DNA from: Streptomyces albireticuli
Lineage (GTDB): Bacteria > Actinomycetota > Actinomycetes > Streptomycetales > Streptomycetaceae
DNA: 64,000 bases
Direction of reading: 5' to 3'
Assembly (NCBI RefSeq): GCF_002192455.1
Contig: NZ_CP021744.1
Coordinates: 310,001-374,000 of the forward strand
In this document: positions 25,501 to 32,288 of the stretch, in pieces
Layout of the letters: each line of letters starts with the position of its first letter
Position numbering within the stretch: the stretch's first letter is position 1
Notes under the pieces: generated by a model
Databases searched by the model: none
What the model was told of the DNA's origin: nothing
What the model saw: only the letters and a program-made list of their open reading frames with translations
Made by a program: the position numbers and the translations under genes

Positions 25501-25760
25501 TCACCGGGACGGACGCCGCGGGCGAGCAGGCGTGCCGCCAGGGCGTCGGCGTGGGCGTCGAGTTGCCCGTAGGTCACGGTGCGCTCCCCGTGCCGGGCCG
25601 CCGGGGCGTCCGGCCGCGCCGCGGCCCGCGCCTCGAACAGCTCGGGGACGAGGCTGTCCCGGGGGTAGCCGGCCGCGAGCGCGCCGGGCGCCGCCGGCGA
25701 CGGGGCGGGGGCCGGGGAACGGGGTAACAGCAGGCGTGACGAAACGTCGGTGTCGGTCAT
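22560..25760 (-). CDS. NRPS-like protein, adenylation - carrier - thioester reductase (A-T-R)
   Basis: The 1066-residue protein starts at ATG 25760 behind AAGGA. Residues ~40-535 are an adenylation domain: A3 TSGTTGRPK 192-200, A5 YGPTE 331-335, A7 YRTGD 419-423, A8 GRLDRQVKLRG 437-447, A10 Lys524. Residues ~555-630 are a carrier domain (FFLLGGDSL, phosphopantetheine Ser589). Residues ~674-1040 are an SDR-type reductase (TGASGFVG 678-685, catalytic Tyr838 and Lys842 in YAESK). Asp237 in the binding pocket suggests an alpha-amino acid substrate. By alignment to GrsA the pocket reads roughly D-A-I-Y-V-A-F-V-V, which I do not recognise. There is no condensation domain, so the expected product is an amino aldehyde or alcohol that may dimerise to a pyrazine or piperazine. 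Confidence 0.9.
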   Translation of the reverse strand: MTDTDVSSRLLLPRSPAPAPSPAAPGALAAGYPRDSLVPELFEARAAARPDAPAARHGERTVTYGQLDAHADALAARLLARGVRPGDLIGVCGSRSLEALVALLGILKAGCAYVPLDDDLPPARLRAMAEDAGLSAAVTLPGSTRPVRGLRASVEVGSLDHPVPPTDAAAAGAHRGHPRTRSATDCAYVVFTSGTTGRPKPVAIPHRGVVRLVLSDPELSPPAPGDGVLHAYGLSSDASTIEIWGALLTGACLVLADREELLSPLALERLFRAQNVTMAYLTTSVFHLVARTRPEALATLRHVSAGGEAMDPRLANAVLAACPDTTVVNFYGPTENSVVSTAHVLDPLPEDATTVPLGRPFGASTCHVLRPDGSVAGPGEEGELYVGGDGLALGYLGDPRLTAERFVPLPAVEPDGPLYRTGDRVVRTADGLLEYRGRLDRQVKLRGARVELDEVETRLRAHPAVGEAVVEAESGALTAYVTAARPGDPLPLPALRAYCAEWLPPQAVPVLIPMDHFPVTSGGKVDRARLKSTAPLPGRADDAASREGTEEAEEPKVEGLLDVLTEVWQRVLRVRPTPQDDFFLLGGDSLLASEAVTRTLAVLSLDAALGSTLIRALLAAPTLEGFTAAVREARGGFGRADDAEPAVDFAAETELGFDLPPAEGPAPHPHDPKDILLTGASGFVGVFLLHRLLRSTTARVHCPVRATSPAHAEQRVRTALTRYGLHLDEADRRRVECFPGDLTQPGLGLDAGHSAELARRLDLIVHNGARVNFLYPYEQLRPANVDGTREIIRIAAPRRVPVHFVSTVAVVAGFGTAGVREVDEDLPLAHADGLTMGYAESKWVAEGVLRRAAEQGLPVAVYRPYEVTGDRATGACNTETAICSLFKTVAETGLAPDIELPMDFVPVDHLAESVVHIATHQKADGRVYHVTNPRPAMFSDVLDRMRAAGFTLRTLPYDRWVGELVRYVAEKPTSATAPFVSLCVDRSRNADMSVKEMYLKDTFPVLGRRNAEEALTDSGLHCPPVDSALLDRYLEYFFASGYLDRPAHVPDRPAPHAAAAGSEHTA

Positions 25761-25841
25761 CGAGTCCTTCTTGCTTGTGGGGCTTCGGCGCGGGTGCGCG
25801 CCGTTTCGTGCGGTGGGGCGGTGCGGAGGACGCGCCGGCTC

Positions 25842-26330
25842 TCAGGCCGCGCCGTCGTCCTGGGCGGCGCCGGCTTCGGCGAAGTCCGCCGCGAAGGCGG
25901 CGAAGTCGGCGCTGCGCCAGTGCCGCGGGCGCATGCGGAAGACGATGTCGTCCTTGAGCTGGTCGGAGGTCGCCGCCAGATAGGCGCCCGCCTCCTCGGG
26001 GTCCAGGTACCGCCGGGCCAGTGCCTCGCGCAGCTCCGGGTCCACCGTCTCCTCTATCGCCGTGACGGGTCCCTCGACGCTGACGTAGCGGTACGGCCTG
26101 CCCTCGTCCTGCACGCAGAGGCTGAACCGGCCGGCGGCGCGCAGGAGACTCGCCTTGATGGTCGCCCGGCCCATCTGGACGACGACGTCACCGCCGGGCT
26201 CGTAGCCGTACCAGACCGGCACGATCAGGGGCGCACGATCGCCGCCCCGGGAGTCGGTGACCCCCAGGACGCCGACGCGCGGCTCGGCGAGGAAGTGCTC
26301 GCGGGCGGGGCTGGGCATGGAGGGCAGCAT
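25842..26330 (-). CDS. Pyridoxamine 5'-phosphate oxidase-like split-barrel protein (FMN/F420 type)
   Basis: The start ATG 26330 has AGGAG and gives 162 residues. LAEPRVGVLGVTDSRGGDRAPLIVPVWYGYEPGGDVVVQM is the opening beta barrel of PNPOx-like proteins, and RAAGRFSLCVQDEGRPYRYVSVEGPV continues it. The C-terminus (YLDPEEAGAYLA, IVFRMRPRHWRSADF) resembles actinobacterial members that bind F420 or FMN and act as reductases. It is upstream of the NRPS-like gene by 81 bases on the same strand and may head this operon. It could reduce an imine or dihydropyrazine intermediate, but that is inference. The frame is open upstream to 26507 without coding character. Confidence 0.75.
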   Translation of the reverse strand: MLPSMPSPAREHFLAEPRVGVLGVTDSRGGDRAPLIVPVWYGYEPGGDVVVQMGRATIKASLLRAAGRFSLCVQDEGRPYRYVSVEGPVTAIEETVDPELREALARRYLDPEEAGAYLAATSDQLKDDIVFRMRPRHWRSADFAAFAADFAEAGAAQDDGAA

Positions 26331-26714
26331 GAGTGGGGCTCCTGTCTCGGTGGCCGGCACGGCGCGGCCGGAACGGTGCTGTCGCGGCGTCGTCTTGTTG
26401 AGCAATCTTGAAAGCGAGTGATCAATCCCCGAACATATGGCCGACAAACTCGGGATTCTGCCGGTTTTTGAGCCGCTTCTCACCAGAGCGCGGCGAGGCG
26501 TGCACACTCAGTGATCACCGCAGGTAGGAGTGAACAGTGAGCCGAAGGGACGGGGCGGGCACGCCGCACCGGAAGATGATCATCCCCAGGGCTGACGGGA
26601 CGCTTGAATGCGCAAGCATGTCCGGATCGCGCCGCTCGAACGCCGACCGTCAGAAGCGGCCCGTACGGCACGGACCCCCGGCCCCACAGGGCCTGACCCG
26701 CCCTTTCTCTGCGA
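26331..26714. other. Divergent intergenic region between split-barrel gene and TetR gene
   Basis: This AT-richer stretch should hold the promoters of the metabolite operon (minus) and TetR-exporter operon (plus). A GTG at 26537 with GGAG upstream opens a frame running into the TetR gene. Its composition is not gene-like, so I do not call it. TGATCA-type half sites recur at about 26422 and 26513. Confidence 0.35.
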
Positions 26715-26715
26715 G

Positions 26716-26751
26716 TAGACAGTGTCTACCTCCTCTGGTAGACACTGTCTA
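26716..26751. promoter_or_regulatory. Nested palindromic TetR operator overlapping the tetR start
   Basis: TAGACAGTGTCTACC and its exact reverse complement GGTAGACACTGTCTA are separated by 6 bases. Each arm contains a 13-bp near-perfect palindrome (TAGACAGTGTCTA and TAGACACTGTCTA). The second arm runs into the ATG of the TetR gene, so binding would block transcription start directly. TetR dimers bind such sites, often two dimers per operator. Confidence 0.75.
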
Positions 26752-27404
26752 TGGAATCTGGGAGCCCGCTGCGGGAACGGCTGATCGACATCGGCGTGGA
26801 CCTCGTCATGACCGAGGGAACCGCTTCACTGGGACTGCGTGAGATCGCCCGCCGGGCCGGGGTGTCGCACGGAGCGCCGCGCCGTTACTTCCCCACCCAC
26901 CACGCCCTGCTCTCCGCGATCGCCCACCGCGGTTTCGCGGACCTCAAGGGCCGGTTCGAGGCCGCGACCGGCGGTACGACGTCGCCGCGCGGCCAGTTGC
27001 GGGCACTCGGGCGGGCGTACGTCGGGTACGCGCTGGAGCACCGCGGCATGTTCGAGCTGATGTTCCGGCACGACCTGCTCGACAGCGAGGACGCGGCACC
27101 GGACCGGCCCCGGCTGCGGGAGTCGACCCTCCCGCTGTTCGGCGTCGTCGTGGAGCTCGTCACCCGCTGCCGGGCGGAGCGGGACCCCGCGCACGGGCCC
27201 GGCGCCGCGGAGGACGCGGGCGCGGCGGCGGTCACGGCCGCCGCCCTCTGGTCGAACCTGCACGGCATCGCCCAGCTCTGGGCCTGGGGCAGCCTGCGGC
27301 TCGCCCTCGGCACCCCGTCGACCAGCGGTGCCCCCGACGATGATCGGCTCGACCGGCTCGTCACGGCGGCCCTGGACGCTCATCTCGGCCCGGTGACCCC
27401 GTGA
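26751..27404 (+). CDS. TetR-family transcriptional repressor
   Basis: The 217-residue protein starts at ATG 26751. No ribosome site exists upstream because the operator fills that space, so the mRNA is probably leaderless. The N-terminal HTH (residues ~8-55) reads TEGTASLGLREIARRAGVSHGAPRRYFPTHHALLSAIA, a typical TetR pattern. The C-terminal domain resembles TetR_C_13-type sensors (ALGRAYVGYALEHRGMFELMFRHDLL). Its stop overlaps the start of the exporter gene (GTGA), so the pair forms an operon. The repressor probably responds to the product of the adjacent biosynthetic genes or to a drug. Confidence 0.9.
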   Translation: MESGSPLRERLIDIGVDLVMTEGTASLGLREIARRAGVSHGAPRRYFPTHHALLSAIAHRGFADLKGRFEAATGGTTSPRGQLRALGRAYVGYALEHRGMFELMFRHDLLDSEDAAPDRPRLRESTLPLFGVVVELVTRCRAERDPAHGPGAAEDAGAAAVTAAALWSNLHGIAQLWAWGSLRLALGTPSTSGAPDDDRLDRLVTAALDAHLGPVTP

Positions 27405-28888
27405 CCGCGGCCGGAGCCCGACCCGCACGGCGGCACCTCGCGCTCCTCGTCAGCGCGGCCGGCGCGATGATCGTCGCGCTGGACGGCACGGTCCTGCTCA
27501 TGGCCCAGCCCGGTCTCCGGCGCGACCTCGGCGCGAGCGTGGCGCAGGTCCAGTGGACCAGTACCGGCTACCTGCTCGCGGTGGCCGCGCTCCTGGTCCT
27601 CGCGGGGCGTCTCGGCGACCGGTACGGGCACCAGCGGCTGCTGTTCACCGGCGTGCTCGGCTTCGGGGCCACCTCGGCCGGCATCGCGCTCGCGCCCTCC
27701 GTCGGCTGGGTGATCGGCCTGCGTGTCGCCCAGGGGGTGTTCGGCGCGCTGCTCCAGCCGGCGACGCTCGCACTGCTGAGGCTCACGTATCCGCCGGACC
27801 GGCTCGGCACTCCGGTCGCCGTCCGTACCAGCGCGATAGGGGTGGCCGCGGCGGCCGGCCCATTGCTCGGGGGTGTCCTCGTGGCGCATCTGGGCTGGCG
27901 TTCCGTGTTCTGGGTCAACGTCCCGGCCGCGCTCGCGATCGCCGCGCTCACCCTCGCCGTTCGGGCGCCGGCGCCCGAACGCCACCCGTCCCAGCGGCTG
28001 GGGCTCACCGGTGCCGCCCTGCTCACGACCGGGCTCGCGGTCCTGGTGCACACCCTGGCCGGGGTGCCGGCGTACGGGTGGACGGGGACGCCGACGCTGC
28101 TCGGGCTCGTCGCCGTCGCGGGCGTCGCGGCAGTGCTCGTCGCGCACGAACGCCGTACCGCGCACCCGTTCGTGCCACCGGCCGTGGCGCGGTCGGTGCC
28201 GGTGACGGCATCGATGGCGCTCCTGCTGCTGAGCACCGCCGGCCTGTTCGGCACGCTGTTCGTGACCACGTTCTTCCTTCAGGACGTGCTCCGTCTCGAC
28301 CCGCTCGACTGTGGTCTGCGGGTACTCCCTCTGACCGCGTTCATGGTCATCGGCGCGCCTCTCGCCGGTGCCGCGCTGCGCTGGACGAGCCCCCGCCGCG
28401 CCGCGCTCGCCGGTGTCGTCCTCGTCGTGCTCGGCATCGCGGGGCTGTCCCGGATCGGCGAGGCCGGTGCGTGGACGGTCACCGGCGCGGCGTTCGCCGT
28501 GCTCGGTGCGGGGTTCGCCACCGTGATGGTCGCCGCCACCGGCACCGTCGTCGGCGACGCGCCGCCCGGGTACGCGGGGGTCGTCGGCGGACTCAAGCAG
28601 ACCGCCATGAACGTCGGCCCGACGTTCGGCATCGCCGTCGCCGCCGGGATGACGCCGCCGGCGTCGTCCGCCGCGGGGCTTTCGGACGCGGGCGCGGCCT
28701 TGGAGTCGTCCCCGGCGATGGGGTCCACCCTGCTGGTCCTCGCCGGACTCACCGCTCTCGGCCTGCTGCCGGCGTCGCTGCTGCCGCGCGACCGGCCCGG
28801 CACACGGCCTCGCGGCGATACGCACCGGAGCGGCCCCGCCCCTGCCTGTCCGGCAAGGCGATATCCACTCGAAGACGCCGGACGCTGA
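27401..28888 (+). CDS. MFS drug exporter, DHA2 (EmrB/QacA) family, 14 TM
   Basis: GTG 27401 overlaps the TetR stop, giving 495 residues with about 14 hydrophobic segments. MIVALDGTVLLMAQPGL is motif D1, GRLGDRYGHQR is motif A, and GPLLGGVLVAHLGWRSVFWVNVP is motif C with the W-R-x-x-F-x-x-N-x-P signature of drug:H+ antiporters. It should export a small molecule using the proton gradient. Coupling to TetR and location opposite the A-T-R/P450 operon suggest export of, and self-resistance to, that product. The C-terminus after the last helix is a short Arg/Pro-rich tail. Confidence 0.9.
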   Translation: MTAAGARPARRHLALLVSAAGAMIVALDGTVLLMAQPGLRRDLGASVAQVQWTSTGYLLAVAALLVLAGRLGDRYGHQRLLFTGVLGFGATSAGIALAPSVGWVIGLRVAQGVFGALLQPATLALLRLTYPPDRLGTPVAVRTSAIGVAAAAGPLLGGVLVAHLGWRSVFWVNVPAALAIAALTLAVRAPAPERHPSQRLGLTGAALLTTGLAVLVHTLAGVPAYGWTGTPTLLGLVAVAGVAAVLVAHERRTAHPFVPPAVARSVPVTASMALLLLSTAGLFGTLFVTTFFLQDVLRLDPLDCGLRVLPLTAFMVIGAPLAGAALRWTSPRRAALAGVVLVVLGIAGLSRIGEAGAWTVTGAAFAVLGAGFATVMVAATGTVVGDAPPGYAGVVGGLKQTAMNVGPTFGIAVAAGMTPPASSAAGLSDAGAALESSPAMGSTLLVLAGLTALGLLPASLLPRDRPGTRPRGDTHRSGPAPACPARRYPLEDAGR

Positions 28889-29003
28889 CGGCGACCGGCC
28901 AGAGGGACCGATTCCGTCCATGTCGTACCAGTGCCTTGACGGCCGGTCGTCACCGGGTGGGGAATGGGCGGGCCCGGACCCGTCACGTCACCAGGAGGAC
29001 GAG

Positions 29004-29522
29004 ATGAGATCCATCCGTATCCCCGCCCTGATCGCCGCGTCGGTGCTCGCCGCCACAGGGATGGCGACCGGTACGGCGCAGAGCCACGACAAGTCCCCCG
29101 CGCCGGCCGCGGTCCCTCTGTGGCGCAGCCTCGCCGGCCACGAGAAGTGCGTGGGGCTCGCCGACAACGGCAGCACCGCGAACGGCACCGACCTGGTCGT
29201 GTGGGACTGCCACGGCAACTACGACCAGCGGTGGGCGGCCGGCGCCCCGGCAGGTCTGATCCAGAGCCTGGCCGCCGCCAACAAGTGCGTGGGGCTGGCG
29301 AACAACGGCAGCACGGCCAACGGCACCCGGCTGGTCGTATGGGACTGTCACGGCAACTTCGACCAGCAGTGGGCCGTCCACAGCGACAACAGCGTGCGCA
29401 GTCAGGCCGCCGCCAACAAGTGCGTGGGACTGGCGAACAACGGCAGCACCGCGAACGGCACCCGGCTCGTCATCTGGGACTGCCACGGCAACTACGACCA
29501 GCGGTGGCGCTTCGGGTTCTAG
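29004..29522 (+). CDS. Secreted ricin-type beta-trefoil lectin
   Basis: ATG 29004 has an AGGAGG ribosome site. The 172-residue precursor has a signal peptide (MRSIRIPALIAASVLAATGM, cleavage near AQS). The mature part is three tandem repeats of about 43 residues, each with KCVGLA-NNGSTANGT, then LVVWDCHGNYDQ-W. These carry the Cys pair and Q-x-W signature of ricin B repeats. Three repeats make one complete beta-trefoil, so this is a free-standing carbohydrate-binding domain without a catalytic partner. The repeats are unusually alike, also at DNA level, which suggests recent duplication or gene conversion. Confidence 0.88.
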   Translation: MRSIRIPALIAASVLAATGMATGTAQSHDKSPAPAAVPLWRSLAGHEKCVGLADNGSTANGTDLVVWDCHGNYDQRWAAGAPAGLIQSLAAANKCVGLANNGSTANGTRLVVWDCHGNFDQQWAVHSDNSVRSQAAANKCVGLANNGSTANGTRLVIWDCHGNYDQRWRFGF

Positions 29523-29594
29523 CCGTTCGCCCGCGGATCCGGCAGGTCCGGCGGGGATGACGCGTGCCGCCGGCTCGGCCGACCGGTGAAGCGG

Positions 29595-30719
29595 TCAGTC
29601 GAAATACGATTCGAGCGTCCCGCGGCGCCGGATGTCGAGCGTCGCGCAGTGGAACGAGCCGCCGAACGGCGCGTAGTGCCGCAGGTCGCACGGGACGGGC
29701 TCGAACCCCCATCGTTCGAGCGCGCGCAGCATACCGGTGTGGTGCCGGTCCGCGATCACCCGGTGGCCGTCGATGACGAGGACGTTCAGGCTGAGCCACT
29801 TCCCGCACATCGAGGTGAGTTTGAGCAAACGCTCTTCCATGGGCGTGGGCTCGGGAGCGACAAGGATGTCCCAGGAGCCCAGGACGTCGGGCAGCCGGTC
29901 GATGTCGATGTATTCGGGATTGACCAGCACCTTGCCGGGCGCGAGAGGGAGAAACGTCGTGTCGATGTGCATCGGCGTGCGACAGCGGCTCTCGATCTCG
30001 TGAATCCGGTAACCGGGCCCGAGATGGCGGCGCAGCCATTCGATTCCCATGCGGTTGGTGACATTGCTTCGTGTGACGAACAGATCGCGTCCCGCCCGCA
30101 CGAAATCCGCCGCGTCGAACACCGGCTCGAACTCGGTGAGGATGTACCGCATGGGCTCCTCCGGCCCGGGGACACGGAAATCCGTCTCGAACAGCGCTTC
30201 GGTGAGCTGCGGTTTCGGCGCCGCCGTCCAGCGCGCGCCGCGCCGGAAGTAATCCTTGAGGACCTCGCGGTAGGAATGGGTCTCGAAGTACCGGCACGGC
30301 CACGCCATCGGGGTTTCGATGATCTCGTCCCCGATCACCAGCATGCTGTCCCGCGGACAGCTGTTGCAGAAGCCGCGAGACGACCAGCCGGGCGTTCCGA
30401 AACGCCGCCTGTGGTCGACCGCGTCCGGGCGTCTGACGGTGACGCCGAGGGACTCCAGGAGGGTGATGAACCCGTCGAGTTCCCGCTGCGCCTGCTCGAC
30501 GAGCACGCGCGGATACCCGAAGCCGGCGGTGGCCCCTTGGAGCCGCGCCGCCCACGGCGGGAGATTGCAGGCCACGACCGGATGGCGGGAGGGGATCGTC
30601 GCGCCTTCGAGGCGCCCGACGACGACCTCCTCCAACGGATCCCACTCGTTGTGGGAATTGACCGGCGGGCCGGAGGATCCCGAGGCACGGGAGGCCGTCA
30701 CCGACGGCGTCGACGTCAC
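29595..30719 (-). CDS. Amidinotransferase (glycine/inosamine amidinotransferase family)
   Basis: The 374-residue protein matches L-arginine:glycine or inosamine-phosphate amidinotransferases (AGAT, StrB1). NEWDPLEEVVVGR is the family N-terminus. The catalytic triad is visible as Asp205 (FDAADF), His251 (TPMHIDTTF) and the nucleophile Cys358 in GGSFHCATLDIRR. These enzymes move the amidino group of arginine to an amine through a covalent amidino-Cys intermediate. The acceptor (glycine, an aminocyclitol or lysine) cannot be decided. No aminocyclitol or guanidinoacetate methyltransferase genes are nearby, so it is an orphan here. GTG at 30719 or 30701 may be the start; neither has a good ribosome site. 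Confidence 0.88.
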   Translation of the reverse strand: MTSTPSVTASRASGSSGPPVNSHNEWDPLEEVVVGRLEGATIPSRHPVVACNLPPWAARLQGATAGFGYPRVLVEQAQRELDGFITLLESLGVTVRRPDAVDHRRRFGTPGWSSRGFCNSCPRDSMLVIGDEIIETPMAWPCRYFETHSYREVLKDYFRRGARWTAAPKPQLTEALFETDFRVPGPEEPMRYILTEFEPVFDAADFVRAGRDLFVTRSNVTNRMGIEWLRRHLGPGYRIHEIESRCRTPMHIDTTFLPLAPGKVLVNPEYIDIDRLPDVLGSWDILVAPEPTPMEERLLKLTSMCGKWLSLNVLVIDGHRVIADRHHTGMLRALERWGFEPVPCDLRHYAPFGGSFHCATLDIRRRGTLESYFD

Positions 30720-31074
30720 GCGAATTCCACGGCACGCGCGGGAGCGGCTTCGCCGCCCGGTGTCACAGCCGAACCGTCAGGCCCTCGCACTACCGCCATA
30801 CTCGACCGCTTTCGACACGGAATCCGGTAACGCAGTTTATCCAATGATGAACGATGAGGATTCCCGCAGCGGGCGGTTCACCCGTGTGGGGGTGAACCCT
30901 TGACCGGACACGCCTACGACGAAGCTTGATCGGCCCCGCGAGTTCCATAGGGTATTCATATTCACCGCGAATCCGATGATCCCCTCTGCGGGGGTGGGCG
31001 CGATGCGTGCGTCGATTCCCCCGTGGCAGCGGCCCGGCCGCTGCCCACCCAATAGTCGAGGAGAAAGAGACGTG
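30720..31074. other. Divergent intergenic region, no gene recognised
   Basis: This 355-bp region lies between the amidinotransferase gene (minus) and the PepSY gene (plus) and should hold both promoters. Bases 30825-30860 are AT-richer. A GAGGAGAAAGAG ribosome site for the PepSY gene lies at its right end. Confidence 0.4.
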
Positions 31075-31461
31075 ATGACTGTGAAGAACTCGTCCCGACG
31101 CCGCGCGGCGGCCGTAGGCGTGCTGACGGCGGCTCTGCTGACGGTCGGCGCCCCCGTGACGGCATGGGCCGGCACGAGCGGCCACCCGGTGACGCCGGTC
31201 ACCGACAAGTCCGGCAAGTCGGAGCACCACTACAAGGTGTCCATCTACGAGGCCGCCCACATCGCCGAGAAGGCGAAGCACGGGCGGGTGACCGGCGCGG
31301 AGCTGGAGGAGGAGAAGCTCAGCTCGAAGGAGAAGAAGCGCACCGTGTGGGCGGTGGAGGTCGAGTGCGACGGCACCACCTACGAGGTGCTGGTCGACCC
31401 GCACAGCGGCCACGTCCTGCGCGGCCCCACCGCGGAGAAGACCGAGAAGAAGGACAAGTAG
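31075..31461 (+). CDS. Secreted PepSY-domain protein
   Basis: ATG 31075 (GTG 31072 in frame just before) follows GAGGAGAAAGAG. The 128-residue precursor has a signal peptide (VGVLTAALLTVGAPVTAWAG, cleavage after AWA). The mature part is a single PepSY domain: SIYEAAHIAEKAKHGRVTGAEL leads into KRTVWAVEVECDGTTYEVLVDPHSGHVL, the typical W/x-VEV...Y-E-V-x-V-D-x-x-S-G-x-V pattern. PepSY domains are thought to inhibit or modulate secreted proteases or bind cell-surface partners. The C-terminus is Lys/Glu-rich. It is followed by a strong hairpin and then a second PepSY protein. Confidence 0.82.
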   Translation: MTVKNSSRRRAAAVGVLTAALLTVGAPVTAWAGTSGHPVTPVTDKSGKSEHHYKVSIYEAAHIAEKAKHGRVTGAELEEEKLSSKEKKRTVWAVEVECDGTTYEVLVDPHSGHVLRGPTAEKTEKKDK

Positions 31462-31480
31462 CCGACGGCGCCTCTGTCGG

Positions 31481-31519
31481 CGGCCGGGGTCACGGGACGA
31501 GGACCCGTGACCCCGGCCG
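31481..31519. terminator. Perfect 16-bp-arm hairpin between two PepSY genes
   Basis: CGGCCGGGGTCACGGG and its exact reverse complement flank a 7-base loop. It lies between two same-strand PepSY genes and may end or attenuate the first transcript. Confidence 0.75.
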
Positions 31520-31554
31520 CCGGCTCATCCACGAACAGGAAGGCCGGCGATTCG

Positions 31555-32004
31555 ATGCAGTGGGACCACAGGCGCGACGCCCGTCCGGCGCGCCGCGCGA
31601 ACCGGTGGTGCGCGGCCGGTACGGTCGCGGCCGCGATGCTGGTGCTGACCGGGTGCGGAAGCGACGGCGACAAAGACAAGGACAAGGACGACGTCACGAC
31701 GCCTCCCGCCGCCACCTCGGTCTCTCCCGGCGTGACGAGGACCACCCCGAGCGGCCCGGCACCGTCCGGGTCGCCGGCGGTGGACAAACAGCGCGCCGAA
31801 CAAGCGGCCCAGAAGATGCTGCCCGGCTCCACGGTGGCCTCCAGCCATCTGGACACCGAGAACGGGCGCACCGTCTGGGAAGTACGGCTGAAAGACCCCC
31901 AGGGAACGGAGCGGGAGGTGGACGTCGACGCCGCGACCGGCGAGGCCGTGCTGAGCGACGACGTCGACGAATCGCCCGGCCTGGAGGACAAGGCCCGGCC
32001 CTGA
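31555..32004 (+). CDS. PepSY-domain lipoprotein
   Basis: ATG 31555 has an AGGAAGG site upstream and gives 149 residues. A lipoprotein signal peptide ends in the lipobox VLTGC with Cys33, followed by an acidic/Lys linker (SDGDKDKDKDD) and a Thr/Pro/Ser-rich stretch that probably spans the cell wall. The C-terminal ~70 residues are a PepSY domain (AEQAAQKMLPGSTVASSHLD, then TVWEVRLKDPQGTEREVDVDAATGEAV). It is the membrane-anchored companion of the secreted PepSY protein upstream. The two may act together at the cell surface. Confidence 0.82.
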   Translation: MQWDHRRDARPARRANRWCAAGTVAAAMLVLTGCGSDGDKDKDKDDVTTPPAATSVSPGVTRTTPSGPAPSGSPAVDKQRAEQAAQKMLPGSTVASSHLDTENGRTVWEVRLKDPQGTEREVDVDAATGEAVLSDDVDESPGLEDKARP

Positions 32005-32250
32005 CCCTCCTGGCTGCCGGGCGGAAGGCTGCCGGACGCGGGCTGCCGGTGCGCTTCGACGCCCGGGTGACGGCGTCGTGGTAGCAGGGGTCGCGGACCG
32101 CGTGCGGAAGCCCGCCGCCCCGCCCGGAGGACGCGTCGGCGGAAGGGACCGCCCACGCCGTGGCGACGCGCCCGCGCCCGGAGGCCGGCACATGTCCACC
32201 GGCCCCCGGGCACTCCCCCGCTGTCACCCACCGGTCCGGCCGTTCCGAGG

Positions 32251-32266
32251 CCGCGCGAGAGCGCGG
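32251..32266. terminator. Small GC hairpin CCGCGC-GAGA-GCGCGG
   Basis: A perfect 6-bp stem with a GAGA tetraloop lies 22 bases past the end of the minus-strand hydrolase gene. It may help terminate that transcript. Confidence 0.4.
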
Positions 32267-32288
32267 TCAGGAGCCGGGCCGGGGGCGG

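Noticed and set aside
26537..26842. Plus-strand GTG frame with a good ribosome site upstream of the TetR gene
   Set aside because: The encoded text is Arg/Pro-rich without family resemblance and overlaps the TetR gene and its operator.
29690..29715. tRNA T-loop-like GGTTCGAGCC on the minus strand
   Set aside because: It lies inside the amidinotransferase gene and no cloverleaf arms flank it.
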